From Flavobacterium soyae (GTDB lineage Bacteria > Bacteroidota > Bacteroidia > Flavobacteriales > Flavobacteriaceae), in contig NZ_JAJQXA010000003.1 in NCBI RefSeq assembly GCF_021245985.1, forward strand, positions 248,001 to 312,000: a stretch of 64,000 nt of DNA, given 5' to 3'. The translations under genes and the position numbers were made by a program. Numbering within the stretch: the stretch's first letter is position 1; each line of letters begins with the position of its first letter. Of this stretch, positions 50,423 to 59,505 are shown piece after piece. The notes below the pieces were generated by a model. The model saw only the letters and a program-made list of their open reading frames with translations, ran no database searches and was not told the origin of the DNA.

Positions 50423-52654
50423 TTATACTTTATTTTTTTTTAAACCCACAATAAATTGATTGGCATAACAGCCTGTTTTTTCTGTAACGATTTTAGTTGA
50501 AGGAAATAAAAATTCTTCCAGAATAAATTGTGTTCTGCTTTTTGTTGTTTCAGCCAGCATTTGAATACAAGTGTCATTTTCAAGGTTAATGACCAATGTA
50601 TTATCACCATCAATTAACGATACATATTGATTTTTTTTAATGTTCATAGAAAGAAGTGCTGAACGGATTATTTCAGGATTGAAATCATTTTTTGAAGTCA
50701 ATATTTCAAAAAAATCAGAATGTTTCTTTTTATTAAAAATCCATTTTGCTTTTGAAATAATACAATTTCCAATTGTAATTCTTGGTAAATAATCAAAAAG
50801 TTTTTCAAACTTATTACTCAATCCTAATGCCGATTTGTGATTTTCAAATTGCATATCGCACAAAAATTGATAAATAGGTAAAGCATTATAAGAGTAATTA
50901 TGAGCGTTGGTCAGTTTTGTAATAACCTCTTTGTCATGTTTTTTGCTCCATAAAACTAATCTGTTGTTTTTTATGGATAACCATAAATCTTCAACATTTA
51001 TTTGATTCGAAATTGGAAGATTCGACTGTCCTAAATAAGGAATTTCATAAGTTCTAAAACTTGGTCTTCTTAATACATTTCCTGTTCTTGACTCTGGTAA
51101 ATGAATTATTTCGGCAATGATTTTATCTGTAATACTTTCAGATTCAAATTGCGTAATTTCATTTGCAAAATTGCTTATTTCCGGATTTCCATAACAAAAC
51201 CTGGCTAGTAAATTTGCAGCACTAGAGCCTCCAATGCTTTGAATTGCTATCCATTCTTTTTCGTCTTCTTCGATGATTTCAAAAACACACGAAAATGTAT
51301 CCGACGTGTTATGTGCCGAAAAAACTTCTTTAAAATCAGCATTGTTTAAACTTATACTTGTCTCGTTATTCTGCAGTGCATTTTGTAATTTATTATAAAC
51401 AATTTTTTGAGCTTCATTTAAGTTTATTTGCTGATCAGTATTTGTCTTGGGTTTGATTTCAATACTATCTAATATAGGAGTAGGGTCAAAAATAGTATTC
51501 TGCAAATATCCAATTCCCGTTTCGATGTCTAGTGCTTTAACTAACGGAACAGCTTCATGCTCATATCTTTCAAGAAAAGATTTTTTAAAGTTTTCTAAAG
51601 GCGTCTGTTTAGGTTTTTCAGAAATTTGGTTTAAAAGATGTATTGCTTTGTATAATACAGCAGTATATTTTTTATCTAGTTGAAAATCGTTAGAATTAAG
51701 AAATAAATCAGTTTGAAAAAGATACTTTTTATCAAAAGCAATTTCTTCTTTCTGCAGGGTTTCCATTATGGCTTCATAAGCAGCGATTTGGTTTCCTAAC
51801 TCTGCATCAATTTTTAGCAGCTTATTGTTAATTTCATTATTGAAAGTTTCAATTTTTAGGACTTTTTTAGGCTCTTTTTTTATTGAGTTTTCGGTGAGTG
51901 TGGGTTCTAATTCTGATACCAGAATTTGATTCGAAATTAATTCGTCGATAAACTCTAAAGCTTCCTCTTTATTAATCTCATCGCTTATTAAATGTGCAGC
52001 TAAATTATCTTTATTTAAGCCCGCAACAGCTTTTTCTAGTATTAAGTCTAAATAATCACTTCTTTTTAATGCTTCAAGAGAGTATTTGCGTTTGCTTTTT
52101 TCAAAGGTATATTCTATATATCTATAAAAATCACCTAATTTATATAGTGTAGAATTGGGATAAAAAAGTAATTCGTTTTGAATGCCCTGATCTTTGCTCC
52201 ATTGAGTCGATACATTAGCCAGAAACTGCATGTCTAAACGGGTTCTTCTATAAAAAGGATCTTTTTTGCCAGCGAGAATATCAGCTGGACTATTTTTTTC
52301 GATATTGATTTTTGTAAAATCGCTAAATCTGCCAGCACCACAGGTCGCAAAAAGCCCAAACGGAGTACATCTGGTCGACATTCGAATTAGATATTTTAAT
52401 ACAGATATTTTAATTTTTTCACCTTTTTGAATTGGGTAATTTTCTTGTGTACACCATTTTTGAATTTCCGCAAATAACTCTGGTGAGGCTAAATATAGAG
52501 CTTCACTAATTTGAGGGTCTTTTACTAAATCCTTTACAGTATCAGATTTAATTGAAAATCCTTTTGTAAGATTTTTATAAAAATGAATAGGGTAAGCGGG
52601 AGTACGAATTATAAACGAAGAAAAAAAAGTAAAATCTATTTCTGGTTTTGACAT
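50423..52654 (-). CDS. LanB-type dehydratase, glutamylation subunit
   Basis: I start at ATG 52654 (MSKPEIDFTFFSSFIIRTPA), giving 743 residues; the frame is open to 52681. The lantibiotic dehydratase N-terminal domain shows RMSTRCTPFGLFATCGAGRF (Arg91, Arg95, Thr97), the tRNA-Glu-binding/catalytic motif RxxxRxTPFG, and later a TGNVLRRPSFRTYEIPY region. It transfers glutamate from Glu-tRNA to Ser/Thr of the leader-bound core peptide. It heads the leftward arm of the RiPP locus, and elimination is done by the next gene. Confidence 0.9.
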   Translation of the reverse strand: MSKPEIDFTFFSSFIIRTPAYPIHFYKNLTKGFSIKSDTVKDLVKDPQISEALYLASPELFAEIQKWCTQENYPIQKGEKIKISVLKYLIRMSTRCTPFGLFATCGAGRFSDFTKINIEKNSPADILAGKKDPFYRRTRLDMQFLANVSTQWSKDQGIQNELLFYPNSTLYKLGDFYRYIEYTFEKSKRKYSLEALKRSDYLDLILEKAVAGLNKDNLAAHLISDEINKEEALEFIDELISNQILVSELEPTLTENSIKKEPKKVLKIETFNNEINNKLLKIDAELGNQIAAYEAIMETLQKEEIAFDKKYLFQTDLFLNSNDFQLDKKYTAVLYKAIHLLNQISEKPKQTPLENFKKSFLERYEHEAVPLVKALDIETGIGYLQNTIFDPTPILDSIEIKPKTNTDQQINLNEAQKIVYNKLQNALQNNETSISLNNADFKEVFSAHNTSDTFSCVFEIIEEDEKEWIAIQSIGGSSAANLLARFCYGNPEISNFANEITQFESESITDKIIAEIIHLPESRTGNVLRRPSFRTYEIPYLGQSNLPISNQINVEDLWLSIKNNRLVLWSKKHDKEVITKLTNAHNYSYNALPIYQFLCDMQFENHKSALGLSNKFEKLFDYLPRITIGNCIISKAKWIFNKKKHSDFFEILTSKNDFNPEIIRSALLSMNIKKNQYVSLIDGDNTLVINLENDTCIQMLAETTKSRTQFILEEFLFPSTKIVTEKTGCYANQFIVGLKKNKV

Positions 52655-52694
52655 ATTAGTTATTAAACAGGTACCGAACAATTAAAAAAGTGGC

Positions 52695-52702
52695 CAAAAT
52701 TA
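52695..52702 (-). promoter_or_regulatory. -7 box of the leftward RiPP operon
   Basis: TAATTTTG on the minus strand, 40 bases before ATG 52654. No clear -33 TTG is present, as expected for an activator-dependent promoter. The TPR-AraC protein is the natural candidate. Confidence 0.5.
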
Positions 52703-52857
52703 TACATTTTTGAATCATTTTATGTGAAAATATGACTGAAATATTTAAATAAAACACATTTGTTAATTGGTTGAAAAACAAGTTCTTGGTGTTTTTTTTA
52801 TCCGGAATTTATAAAATAACCCACGATATTTATAAATGTAGACATACACCATTTGCA

Positions 52858-52885
52858 TTGAGAGCCTTTGTTAATATAGTTTTGG
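52858..52885 (+). promoter_or_regulatory. Promoter of the rightward RiPP operon
   Basis: TTG (52858-52860; another at 52853-52855), 17 bases, then TAGTTTTG (52878-52885), 45 bases before ATG 52931. It is back-to-back with the leftward -7 box at 52695-52702. Confidence 0.65.
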
Positions 52886-52930
52886 ATTTAGAAAATTACT
52901 CATAATAAAAGATATAATTTATAATTAGGA

Positions 52931-55318
52931 ATGACAAGAATAATAGTAATTGCTTCTTTATTGCTTTATAGTTCAGTATTGTTTGCACAGGTAAAAGTTA
53001 CCGGTAAAGTGGTCAATACTAAAAATAATCCTATAGAGCTTATCGAAGTTTTGTTGATAGATAAAGATTCAACTGCAATAATGAGCGAGATGACTAATAG
53101 TAATGGTGATTTTGTATTATCTGCAGGAGCGAACAACTATCTTTTACAAATAAAACAAATGGGTGTTGTTTTATGGAAAAAAAGAATAACACTTAATGAT
53201 AATATTGATTTAGGGTTTATTAAAATAACAGAGAAAGAAGAAAAACTAAGTGAAGTAGTAGTAAAAAGTCAAAAAAAGGTTATAGAACGAAAAATAGATC
53301 GATTAGTTTTTAATGTAGAAAATTCTATTTCGGCAGCTGGCGGTGATGCAATTGATGCCTTGAGGGTTACGCCAAGTTTAAAGGTTCAGGATGATGGGAT
53401 TTCTATGGTAGGAAAAAAGGCAATGGCTGTAATGGTTGATGATAGATTGATACAACTTTCTGGAGAAGATTTAATTGCTTTTTTAAGAACAATTCAATCT
53501 GCTAATATTAAAAGTATTGAAGTTATAACAACTCCTCCGGCAAAATACGATGCAGAAGGAAACAGCGGAATTGTAAATATAATATTAAAGAAAACTAAAA
53601 AAAATAGCTGGAATGGAACAGTGAGAAGTACTTCAACTCAGGCTGCTTATTTTTCTGAATCATTAGGAGGCGATTTCTTATATCAGAAAAATAAAGTAGA
53701 TATTTCGACTAGCATTACATCATCATTTAGAAAAAATATTAATACTAACACCCCTAATGCTTATTTTACTCAGGAGACCTGGAATCAAGAGGATTATACC
53801 AGATCTAATTCAAAAAGCATAGCGGGTAATTTTCAAATTAATTATCAGCTGACTCCTAAAACTAAAATTGGTGCATTTTATAATGGATTCAATTTTAATG
53901 CAAATGATTATCAAACAAGTAAAAACTTAATTTATTCATCATCATCAGAATTGGATAAATACTATCATTCAACCGGAGATTCAGATATAGATAGTTATAA
54001 TAATACATTTAATTTTAATGTTACCCATAAACTTGATACTCTTGGCAGACAAGTTACTTTAGATGTAGATTATTTTAAAAGAGATCAAAAGAAAAATAAT
54101 CCATTTTATACGACGAATGAGAATTATATAAATTCAGAAATTAATGATTATTATACTTATAATTATGGTCATCAGAATATAGATAATTTTTCATTTAAAG
54201 TTGATTTTGATATGCCTTTTAAATGGGCAAATTTGAATTATGGAGGAAAAATTAGTTTTACAAAAACAAAGAATAATGCTTTAGGCGAATTTTACGAAAT
54301 AATTTCGGGAGAAAACCAACCCTATTTAAATCAAATGAATGATTTTGAATACGTGGAGAATAACCAGGCATTTTATATTTCTGCTCAACGAAAACTGAAT
54401 AAAAAGTGGGATGTAAAATTAGGATTGAGAGCAGAAGCAACTTATACAAAAGGAATTTCTCAACCCGAAAATCTTATTAATAAAAACGATTACATAAAGT
54501 TTTTTCCATCTGTTTACATATCTTATATTCATAATGATGACAATAATTTTAATGTAAATTATTCAAAAAGGATTAAAAGACCTGCTTATTGGGAACTAAA
54601 TCCTGCAAGGTGGTACACAAATCTAAATTTCATTAATTATGGAAACCCTTTTTTACAGCCTTCATTTAGTCATAATATAGAACTTAATCATAGTTATAAA
54701 AATAAGCTGAATACAGAACTTTGGCTGTCAGTTACAAAAGGAGAGTCTGGACAGCTGACTATTAATCAAGATGAGAATACAATATTAAGTATTCGCGAAA
54801 ATTTTGGAAATACATTATCTACGGGCTGGTCAGAGTATGTTTCTTTTAATGTTTTTCCTTGGTGGTCGTCTACTGCCAGTGTAGATGTTTATTATACGGA
54901 GAACAAGAGTACAAGCAGCTATTTAAAAGCTTATTATTCAGGATGGGGAGGAGACATAAATGCAGTAAATACGTTTAGTTTAAATCAAGAAAAAAGTCTC
55001 AATGCAGAATTAACTTACCATTACGATTTTCCTAATAAATATGCCTACGATACAAGACAAGGAAGGTCATATATGAACTTAGGGTTTAAATACAGCATGC
55101 TGAATAAAAAAATTCAGATGAACCTTTTATTTAGAGATTTATTTCGTTCCTATAAAACAACAGGTACCAGAAACACTCAGGGTACATTATACACTTTCAA
55201 TATTTATAATGATTCACAATCGGTTCGATTTTCTATTAATTATACTTTCGGAAATAAATCTATAAAGGTCAGAAACAGAGAAGGAGGAAATACAGAAGAA
55301 AGTAATAGAGCCAACTAA
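52931..55318 (+). CDS. Outer membrane beta-barrel (TonB-dependent receptor-like) protein of the RiPP locus
   Basis: 795 residues. Signal peptide (1-19), a carboxypeptidase regulatory-like domain (20-105: VKVTGKVVNTKNNPIELIEV), a plug (about 115-215: VVKSQKKVIERKIDRLVFNV; IKSIEVITTPPAKYDAEGNS) and a large barrel. This is the Bacteroidota outer-membrane family without a TonB-box emphasis or SusD partner. In RiPP loci such proteins may help release the product across the outer membrane or take it up. It leads the rightward arm; the precursor genes follow after 144 bases. Confidence 0.87.
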   Translation: MTRIIVIASLLLYSSVLFAQVKVTGKVVNTKNNPIELIEVLLIDKDSTAIMSEMTNSNGDFVLSAGANNYLLQIKQMGVVLWKKRITLNDNIDLGFIKITEKEEKLSEVVVKSQKKVIERKIDRLVFNVENSISAAGGDAIDALRVTPSLKVQDDGISMVGKKAMAVMVDDRLIQLSGEDLIAFLRTIQSANIKSIEVITTPPAKYDAEGNSGIVNIILKKTKKNSWNGTVRSTSTQAAYFSESLGGDFLYQKNKVDISTSITSSFRKNINTNTPNAYFTQETWNQEDYTRSNSKSIAGNFQINYQLTPKTKIGAFYNGFNFNANDYQTSKNLIYSSSSELDKYYHSTGDSDIDSYNNTFNFNVTHKLDTLGRQVTLDVDYFKRDQKKNNPFYTTNENYINSEINDYYTYNYGHQNIDNFSFKVDFDMPFKWANLNYGGKISFTKTKNNALGEFYEIISGENQPYLNQMNDFEYVENNQAFYISAQRKLNKKWDVKLGLRAEATYTKGISQPENLINKNDYIKFFPSVYISYIHNDDNNFNVNYSKRIKRPAYWELNPARWYTNLNFINYGNPFLQPSFSHNIELNHSYKNKLNTELWLSVTKGESGQLTINQDENTILSIRENFGNTLSTGWSEYVSFNVFPWWSSTASVDVYYTENKSTSSYLKAYYSGWGGDINAVNTFSLNQEKSLNAELTYHYDFPNKYAYDTRQGRSYMNLGFKYSMLNKKIQMNLLFRDLFRSYKTTGTRNTQGTLYTFNIYNDSQSVRFSINYTFGNKSIKVRNREGGNTEESNRAN

Positions 55319-55462
55319 TTTATTGAATTTATCGAAACTAAGTAATTTGTAGTGCACGACAAAAGAACAGTTTTATAAATACCCTTGCAAGGAAAGTCCA
55401 TATAGAAATCATATGACTCTAAAAGATGATTTCATGAAATTTTAACCTTAAAATCAAACATT

Positions 55463-55633
55463 ATGAAAAATTCAAAAAATAAAACTCAAAAATTAGTTTT
55501 AAAAGAAGGGAAATTTTCTGGGGGATTTGCATCCTTAGACGCAAATCAATTAAATAAAATAAAAGGAGGAACTGCTCCGGATAGTGGTAACAATTGTAAC
55601 TGTACAAATTCAGCTGCACATTGCAATAACTAA
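55463..55633 (+). CDS. RiPP precursor peptide 1, radical SAM-associated
   Basis: 56 residues. The leader is 1-36 and ends FASLDANQLNKIKGG; the core is TAPDSGNNCNCTNSAAHCNN (37-56) with Cys at 45, 47 and 54 and many Asn. The double glycine matches the C39 peptidase exporter encoded two genes downstream. It lies directly before its near copy and the SPASM maturase. The three closely spaced Cys are candidate acceptors for thioether or similar crosslinks. Confidence 0.87.
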   Translation: MKNSKNKTQKLVLKEGKFSGGFASLDANQLNKIKGGTAPDSGNNCNCTNSAAHCNN

Positions 55634-55722
55634 TATTAATACCCTTGCAAGGAAAGTCTGCATCGAAATCAGATGACTCTAAAAGATGATTCTGTAAAAC
55701 TTTAACCTTAAAATTAAATATT

Positions 55723-55893
55723 ATGAAAAATTCAAAAAATAAACCTCAAAAATTAGTTTTAAAAGAAGGGAAATTTTCTGGGGGATTTGCATCCTTAGAT
55801 ACAAATCAATTAAATAAAATAAAAGGAGGAACTGCTCCTGACAGTGGTAATAATTGTAACTGTACAAATTCAGTTGCACATTGTAATAACTAA
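55723..55893 (+). CDS. RiPP precursor peptide 2, radical SAM-associated
   Basis: 56 residues, differing from precursor 1 at three positions: Thr8Pro and Ala27Thr in the leader, Ala51Val in the core. The core otherwise is identical and keeps all three Cys. It lies 55 bases before the radical SAM gene. Duplication with one conservative core change suggests dosage or a two-variant product. Confidence 0.87.
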   Translation: MKNSKNKPQKLVLKEGKFSGGFASLDTNQLNKIKGGTAPDSGNNCNCTNSVAHCNN

Positions 55894-55948
55894 TAACCCT
55901 TAATGCGAGGGCTTAAAGCCTTCGCATTTTAATTAAAACTATTAAGCT

Positions 55949-57235
55949 ATGAAGACAAGTAAATTCAATTCGTTTTTTCCATATGAAGATAAAATTATAG
56001 GATATAATGCTTATAAAAATGATTTCACTATCCTTGACCCTGAATTATATGATTTGTTTCAAGCTGCAGAAAGAGAAAATATTACTGAATTAGAAGAAGT
56101 TCATCCCGATTTTTATAACCATTTACAAGAAAAGGGATTTGTAATTTCAAAAGATGTAAACGAATTAGAACAAGTAAAATCTTTAGTTTATGAAATAGAT
56201 CAGGCAGATAATGGTAATTTCCATGTAATTATCAATCCTACTATGAATTGTAATTTCAAATGTTGGTATTGCTATGAAACTCATATCAAAGATTCGAAGA
56301 TGGGAGAATTAGAAATTAAAAAGACTCTTAATTTTATAACCCGTGTTTTAAATCAGCCTGGCCTAAAACAATTTTCACTCTCTTGGTTTGGAGGAGAGCC
56401 TTTATTGTATTTCAATAAAACTGTTTTGCCAATTTTAGAAAAAGTAAGCGCTTTGTGCAAGGATAAAGGTGTAAAAATGCTCTCTGATTTTACGACTAAT
56501 GGCTTGTTAATAAATCAGGATTTATTAGATAAGTGCGTAAAATTTGGAGTAAAACATATGCAGATTACGCTAGATGGACATAGAGAACGTCATAATAAGG
56601 TGCGTTTTATTTCGAAAGAAAAAGGTTCTTATGACGAAATCATTAAAAACATCAAATTATCCCTTAAGAATGGAATAACAATTACTTGTCGTTTAAATAT
56701 ATCAAAAGAAACTTTAGAAGATCTTAATAAAATTGTAGATGACTTTTCTGATCTGGATGAGGCTGCACGTAAGTTTTTAAATTTTTCTTTTAATCGTGTT
56801 TGGCAGGAAAAAGAAGATTTGCATCAGGCAATGATTGATGCAATGACTTATTTTAAGCAAAATAATTTTAATGTAACTTATAATAAAGACATAGATTCTG
56901 TAAGAGATTCTTGTTACGCAGATAAAAGGCATCAAGCCACCATAAATTATAATGGAGAGGTCTTTAAATGTACTGCAAGAGATTTTAATTCAGGAAATAA
57001 AGAAGGCGATTTACAAGAGGAAGGAATGATTGAGTGGAATGAAAAATTTGATTTAAGAATGAATGCTAAATTTAAAAACCCTCCTTGTTTAGAATGTAAA
57101 ATAATGCCTATCTGCAACGGCGGATGTTCTCAAAGTGCACTTGAAAATTTAGGAAAAGATTATTGTGTTAATGATTTTGATGAAAGTAAGAAGTTAGAAA
57201 TTGTAAAAAATAAATTTTTAGTAGCTATTAGTTAA
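55949..57235 (+). CDS. Radical SAM/SPASM peptide maturase
   Basis: 428 residues. The N-terminal 85 residues (FNSFFPYEDKIIGYNAYKND) look like a leader-binding or accessory region. The radical SAM cluster is MNCNFKCWYCYE (Cys101, 105, 108; CX3CX2C). The SPASM domain for auxiliary Fe-S clusters lies at about 325-420 (SCYADKR; VFKCTARDF; PPCLECKIMPICNGGC; KDYCVNDF). Such enzymes install crosslinks or epimerise residues in RiPPs. With Cys- and Asn-rich substrates encoded next to it, thioether or C-C crosslinking is plausible. The exporter gene follows after 2 bases. Confidence 0.92.
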   Translation: MKTSKFNSFFPYEDKIIGYNAYKNDFTILDPELYDLFQAAERENITELEEVHPDFYNHLQEKGFVISKDVNELEQVKSLVYEIDQADNGNFHVIINPTMNCNFKCWYCYETHIKDSKMGELEIKKTLNFITRVLNQPGLKQFSLSWFGGEPLLYFNKTVLPILEKVSALCKDKGVKMLSDFTTNGLLINQDLLDKCVKFGVKHMQITLDGHRERHNKVRFISKEKGSYDEIIKNIKLSLKNGITITCRLNISKETLEDLNKIVDDFSDLDEAARKFLNFSFNRVWQEKEDLHQAMIDAMTYFKQNNFNVTYNKDIDSVRDSCYADKRHQATINYNGEVFKCTARDFNSGNKEGDLQEEGMIEWNEKFDLRMNAKFKNPPCLECKIMPICNGGCSQSALENLGKDYCVNDFDESKKLEIVKNKFLVAIS

Positions 57236-57237
57236 TT

Positions 57238-59430
57238 ATGATTTTTACCCCTCAAAGAGACCAAATGGATTGCGGACCTGCTTGTTTATGTATGGCAGCC
57301 AGTACTTATGGTAAAAAATATTCATTACAATACTTGAGGGATAATTCATTTATAACTCGGGAAGGAGTTTCTTTATTAGGTATTGCAGAGGCCGCGGTCA
57401 AGATAGGGTTTGAAGTCCTTTCTGGTAGATTAACTATTGAAAGACTTAATCAAATGCCTTTGCCTTGTATTCTTCATTGGAATCAAAATCATTTCGTTGT
57501 CCTTGAAAAAATAAAAAAAAATAGACTGACAAGAAAAAAAACGTATAAAATTGCTGATCCGGGCTACGGTTTGATTGTATTAAATGAAGAAAAGTTTGTA
57601 AAGTCTTGGTTATCTGATGAAAATAATGGAATTGCTTTGTTTCTTGAGCCAACTGAAAAGTTCTATGAATTAACTCCGCCTAAAGAAGAAAGATTAAAGA
57701 TTAAATATATTTTTAATCATTTGAAACCATTCAAAAAACAATTAATCTGGCTTTTTATAATGCTTTTATTAGGGAGCGCTTTAAGTTTAGTTTTTCCTTT
57801 TCTAACTCAAAGCCTTATTGATAATGGTGTAAGCAAGAAAAACTTAAACCTGATAAGTCTTATTCTTTTAGCTCAGCTAGGTTTGTTTTTTGGGTCTATA
57901 ACGATCGAAATAATTCGAAACTGGTTAATGCTTTATATAGGAACAAAAATTAGTATTAACATTATATCTGATTTTTTAAAAAAGTTACTGCAATTGCCAA
58001 TTAAGTTTTTTGATACTAAAATGACCGGCGACTTTACTCAGCGTATACAAGATAATGAGCGTATAGAGCATTTTTTGACCTCTCAAAGTTTAGTTACTTT
58101 TTTTTCAATGATTACATTTTCGGTGTTCTTTGGAGTTCTTTGTTATTATGATGTTAAAATTCTTATCATTTATCTTTTTCTTACTGTAATGTCTATCAGC
58201 TGGTCTTTTTATTGGCTCAAAAAGCGAAAAATTCTAGATTATTTTCTTTTTCAGCAGCGAAGCCAAAACCACGAATCCATTTTAGAAATCATCAATGGAG
58301 TAACTGAAATGAAATTAAATCAGTTTGAATATTTTAAGCGAAAAGAATGGGAAGAAATCCAAGCGAAATTATTTAAAATAAATATCCGAATTTTAAAACT
58401 AAACCAATTCCAGTTGTCTGGCTTTGAGTTTTTAAATCAATTTAAAAATATTTTAGTCACCTTTTTAGCAGCAAGTTTTGTTATAAAAGGACAAATGACT
58501 TTAGGGCAGCTTTTAAGTGTATCTTATATAGTAGGACAAATGAATAGTCCAATAAATCAACTTGTTAGTTTTTTTCGTTCTTTTCAAGATGCAAAACTCA
58601 GCTTAGAAAGATTGAATGAGGTACAAAACCATCCAACAGAAGAAGGAGATGATAATCTTTTAAAAATAAATAATATTAATACTCAATTTCCTTTAGGAAT
58701 AAGAGGGGTGGATTTAAGTTTTCAGTATGAAGGACCTCAATCGTCCTTTGTATTAAAAGATATTAATTTTGTTATTCCTGAAGGTAAAATTACAGCGATT
58801 GTTGGTGCGAGTGGGAGCGGAAAAACTACTTTGCTAAAATTGTTATTAAAGTTCTATGAACCAACAAAAGGCAGGCTGTTATTTGAATCCGAAAATGTAA
58901 AAAATATTTCGGCCAAAAGTTTGCGTGAAAACTGTGGCGTTGTTATGCAGGAAGGGTTTATTTTCTCAGATACAATTGAAAGAAATATTGCAATGGGTGA
59001 AGAAATTATTGATCGGGAAAAAATGAAAAGGGCAGTAAAAATTGCCAATATTGAAAATTTTATTGAAACATTACCACTTGGGTATAATACAAAAATTGGG
59101 GCATCAGGAAATGGAATTTCTGGTGGTCAAAAACAGCGTATTTTAATTGCCAGAGCTGTTTACAAAAATCCGCATTATATTTTCTTTGATGAAGCAACAT
59201 CTGCACTTGATGCTGAAAACGAAAAAATTATACATGATAATCTGCAGGAATTTTTTAAAGGAAAAACCGTTGTTATTATTGCACACAGATTGAGTACTGT
59301 AAAAAATGCAGATAATATCATAGTACTTAAAAATGGCGAAATTGTTGAACAGGGCAGCCATTCTGAATTAGTTTTTAATAAATCAGATTATTTTAATTTA
59401 GTAAAAAATCAACTAGAGCTAGGAAATTAG
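57238..59430 (+). CDS. Peptidase-containing ABC exporter (C39 protease)
   Basis: 730 residues. The C39 domain is at 1-135 with catalytic Cys12 (QMDCGPACL), His85 (NQNHFVVL) and Asp107 (KIADPGYG). Six membrane helices cover about 160-450, and the ATPase covers 490-730 (Walker A GASGSGKTT near 525, signature ISGGQKQR, Walker B YIFFDEAT). It cuts double-glycine leaders and exports the mature peptide. It fits both precursor types of this locus, and no second exporter is present. No HlyD-type adaptor gene adjoins. Confidence 0.95.
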   Translation: MIFTPQRDQMDCGPACLCMAASTYGKKYSLQYLRDNSFITREGVSLLGIAEAAVKIGFEVLSGRLTIERLNQMPLPCILHWNQNHFVVLEKIKKNRLTRKKTYKIADPGYGLIVLNEEKFVKSWLSDENNGIALFLEPTEKFYELTPPKEERLKIKYIFNHLKPFKKQLIWLFIMLLLGSALSLVFPFLTQSLIDNGVSKKNLNLISLILLAQLGLFFGSITIEIIRNWLMLYIGTKISINIISDFLKKLLQLPIKFFDTKMTGDFTQRIQDNERIEHFLTSQSLVTFFSMITFSVFFGVLCYYDVKILIIYLFLTVMSISWSFYWLKKRKILDYFLFQQRSQNHESILEIINGVTEMKLNQFEYFKRKEWEEIQAKLFKINIRILKLNQFQLSGFEFLNQFKNILVTFLAASFVIKGQMTLGQLLSVSYIVGQMNSPINQLVSFFRSFQDAKLSLERLNEVQNHPTEEGDDNLLKINNINTQFPLGIRGVDLSFQYEGPQSSFVLKDINFVIPEGKITAIVGASGSGKTTLLKLLLKFYEPTKGRLLFESENVKNISAKSLRENCGVVMQEGFIFSDTIERNIAMGEEIIDREKMKRAVKIANIENFIETLPLGYNTKIGASGNGISGGQKQRILIARAVYKNPHYIFFDEATSALDAENEKIIHDNLQEFFKGKTVVIIAHRLSTVKNADNIIVLKNGEIVEQGSHSELVFNKSDYFNLVKNQLELGN

Positions 59431-59451
59431 ATTATTATATATTTTAATATA

Positions 59452-59484
59452 AAAAGCCTGTAAACATTATGTTCACAGGCTTTT
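59452..59484. terminator. Terminator after the RiPP exporter
   Basis: Stem AAAAGCCTGT (59452-59461) with ACAGGCTTTT (59475-59484), and further pairing inside. It lies between convergent genes. Confidence 0.8.
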
Positions 59485-59505
59485 CAGTATTTTGTAAAAC
59501 AAATT

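Larger units (their letters stand above)
55379..55893 (+). repeat. 260-bp tandem duplication carrying precursor gene and leader
   Basis: Unit 1 (55379-55638) and unit 2 (55639-55893) align base for base at a 260-base offset. Each includes ACCCTTGCAAGGAAAGTC, a conserved GACTCTAAAAGATGAT stretch flanked by an AAATCA/TGATTT stem, and the precursor gene. The coding copies differ at few sites, so the duplication looks recent. Confidence 0.92.

Noticed and set aside
45337..59430. LanC cyclase or lanthipeptide-specific protease of the LanP type
   Set aside because: I looked for LanC zinc motifs and a subtilisin-type protease in all frames of the locus and saw neither.
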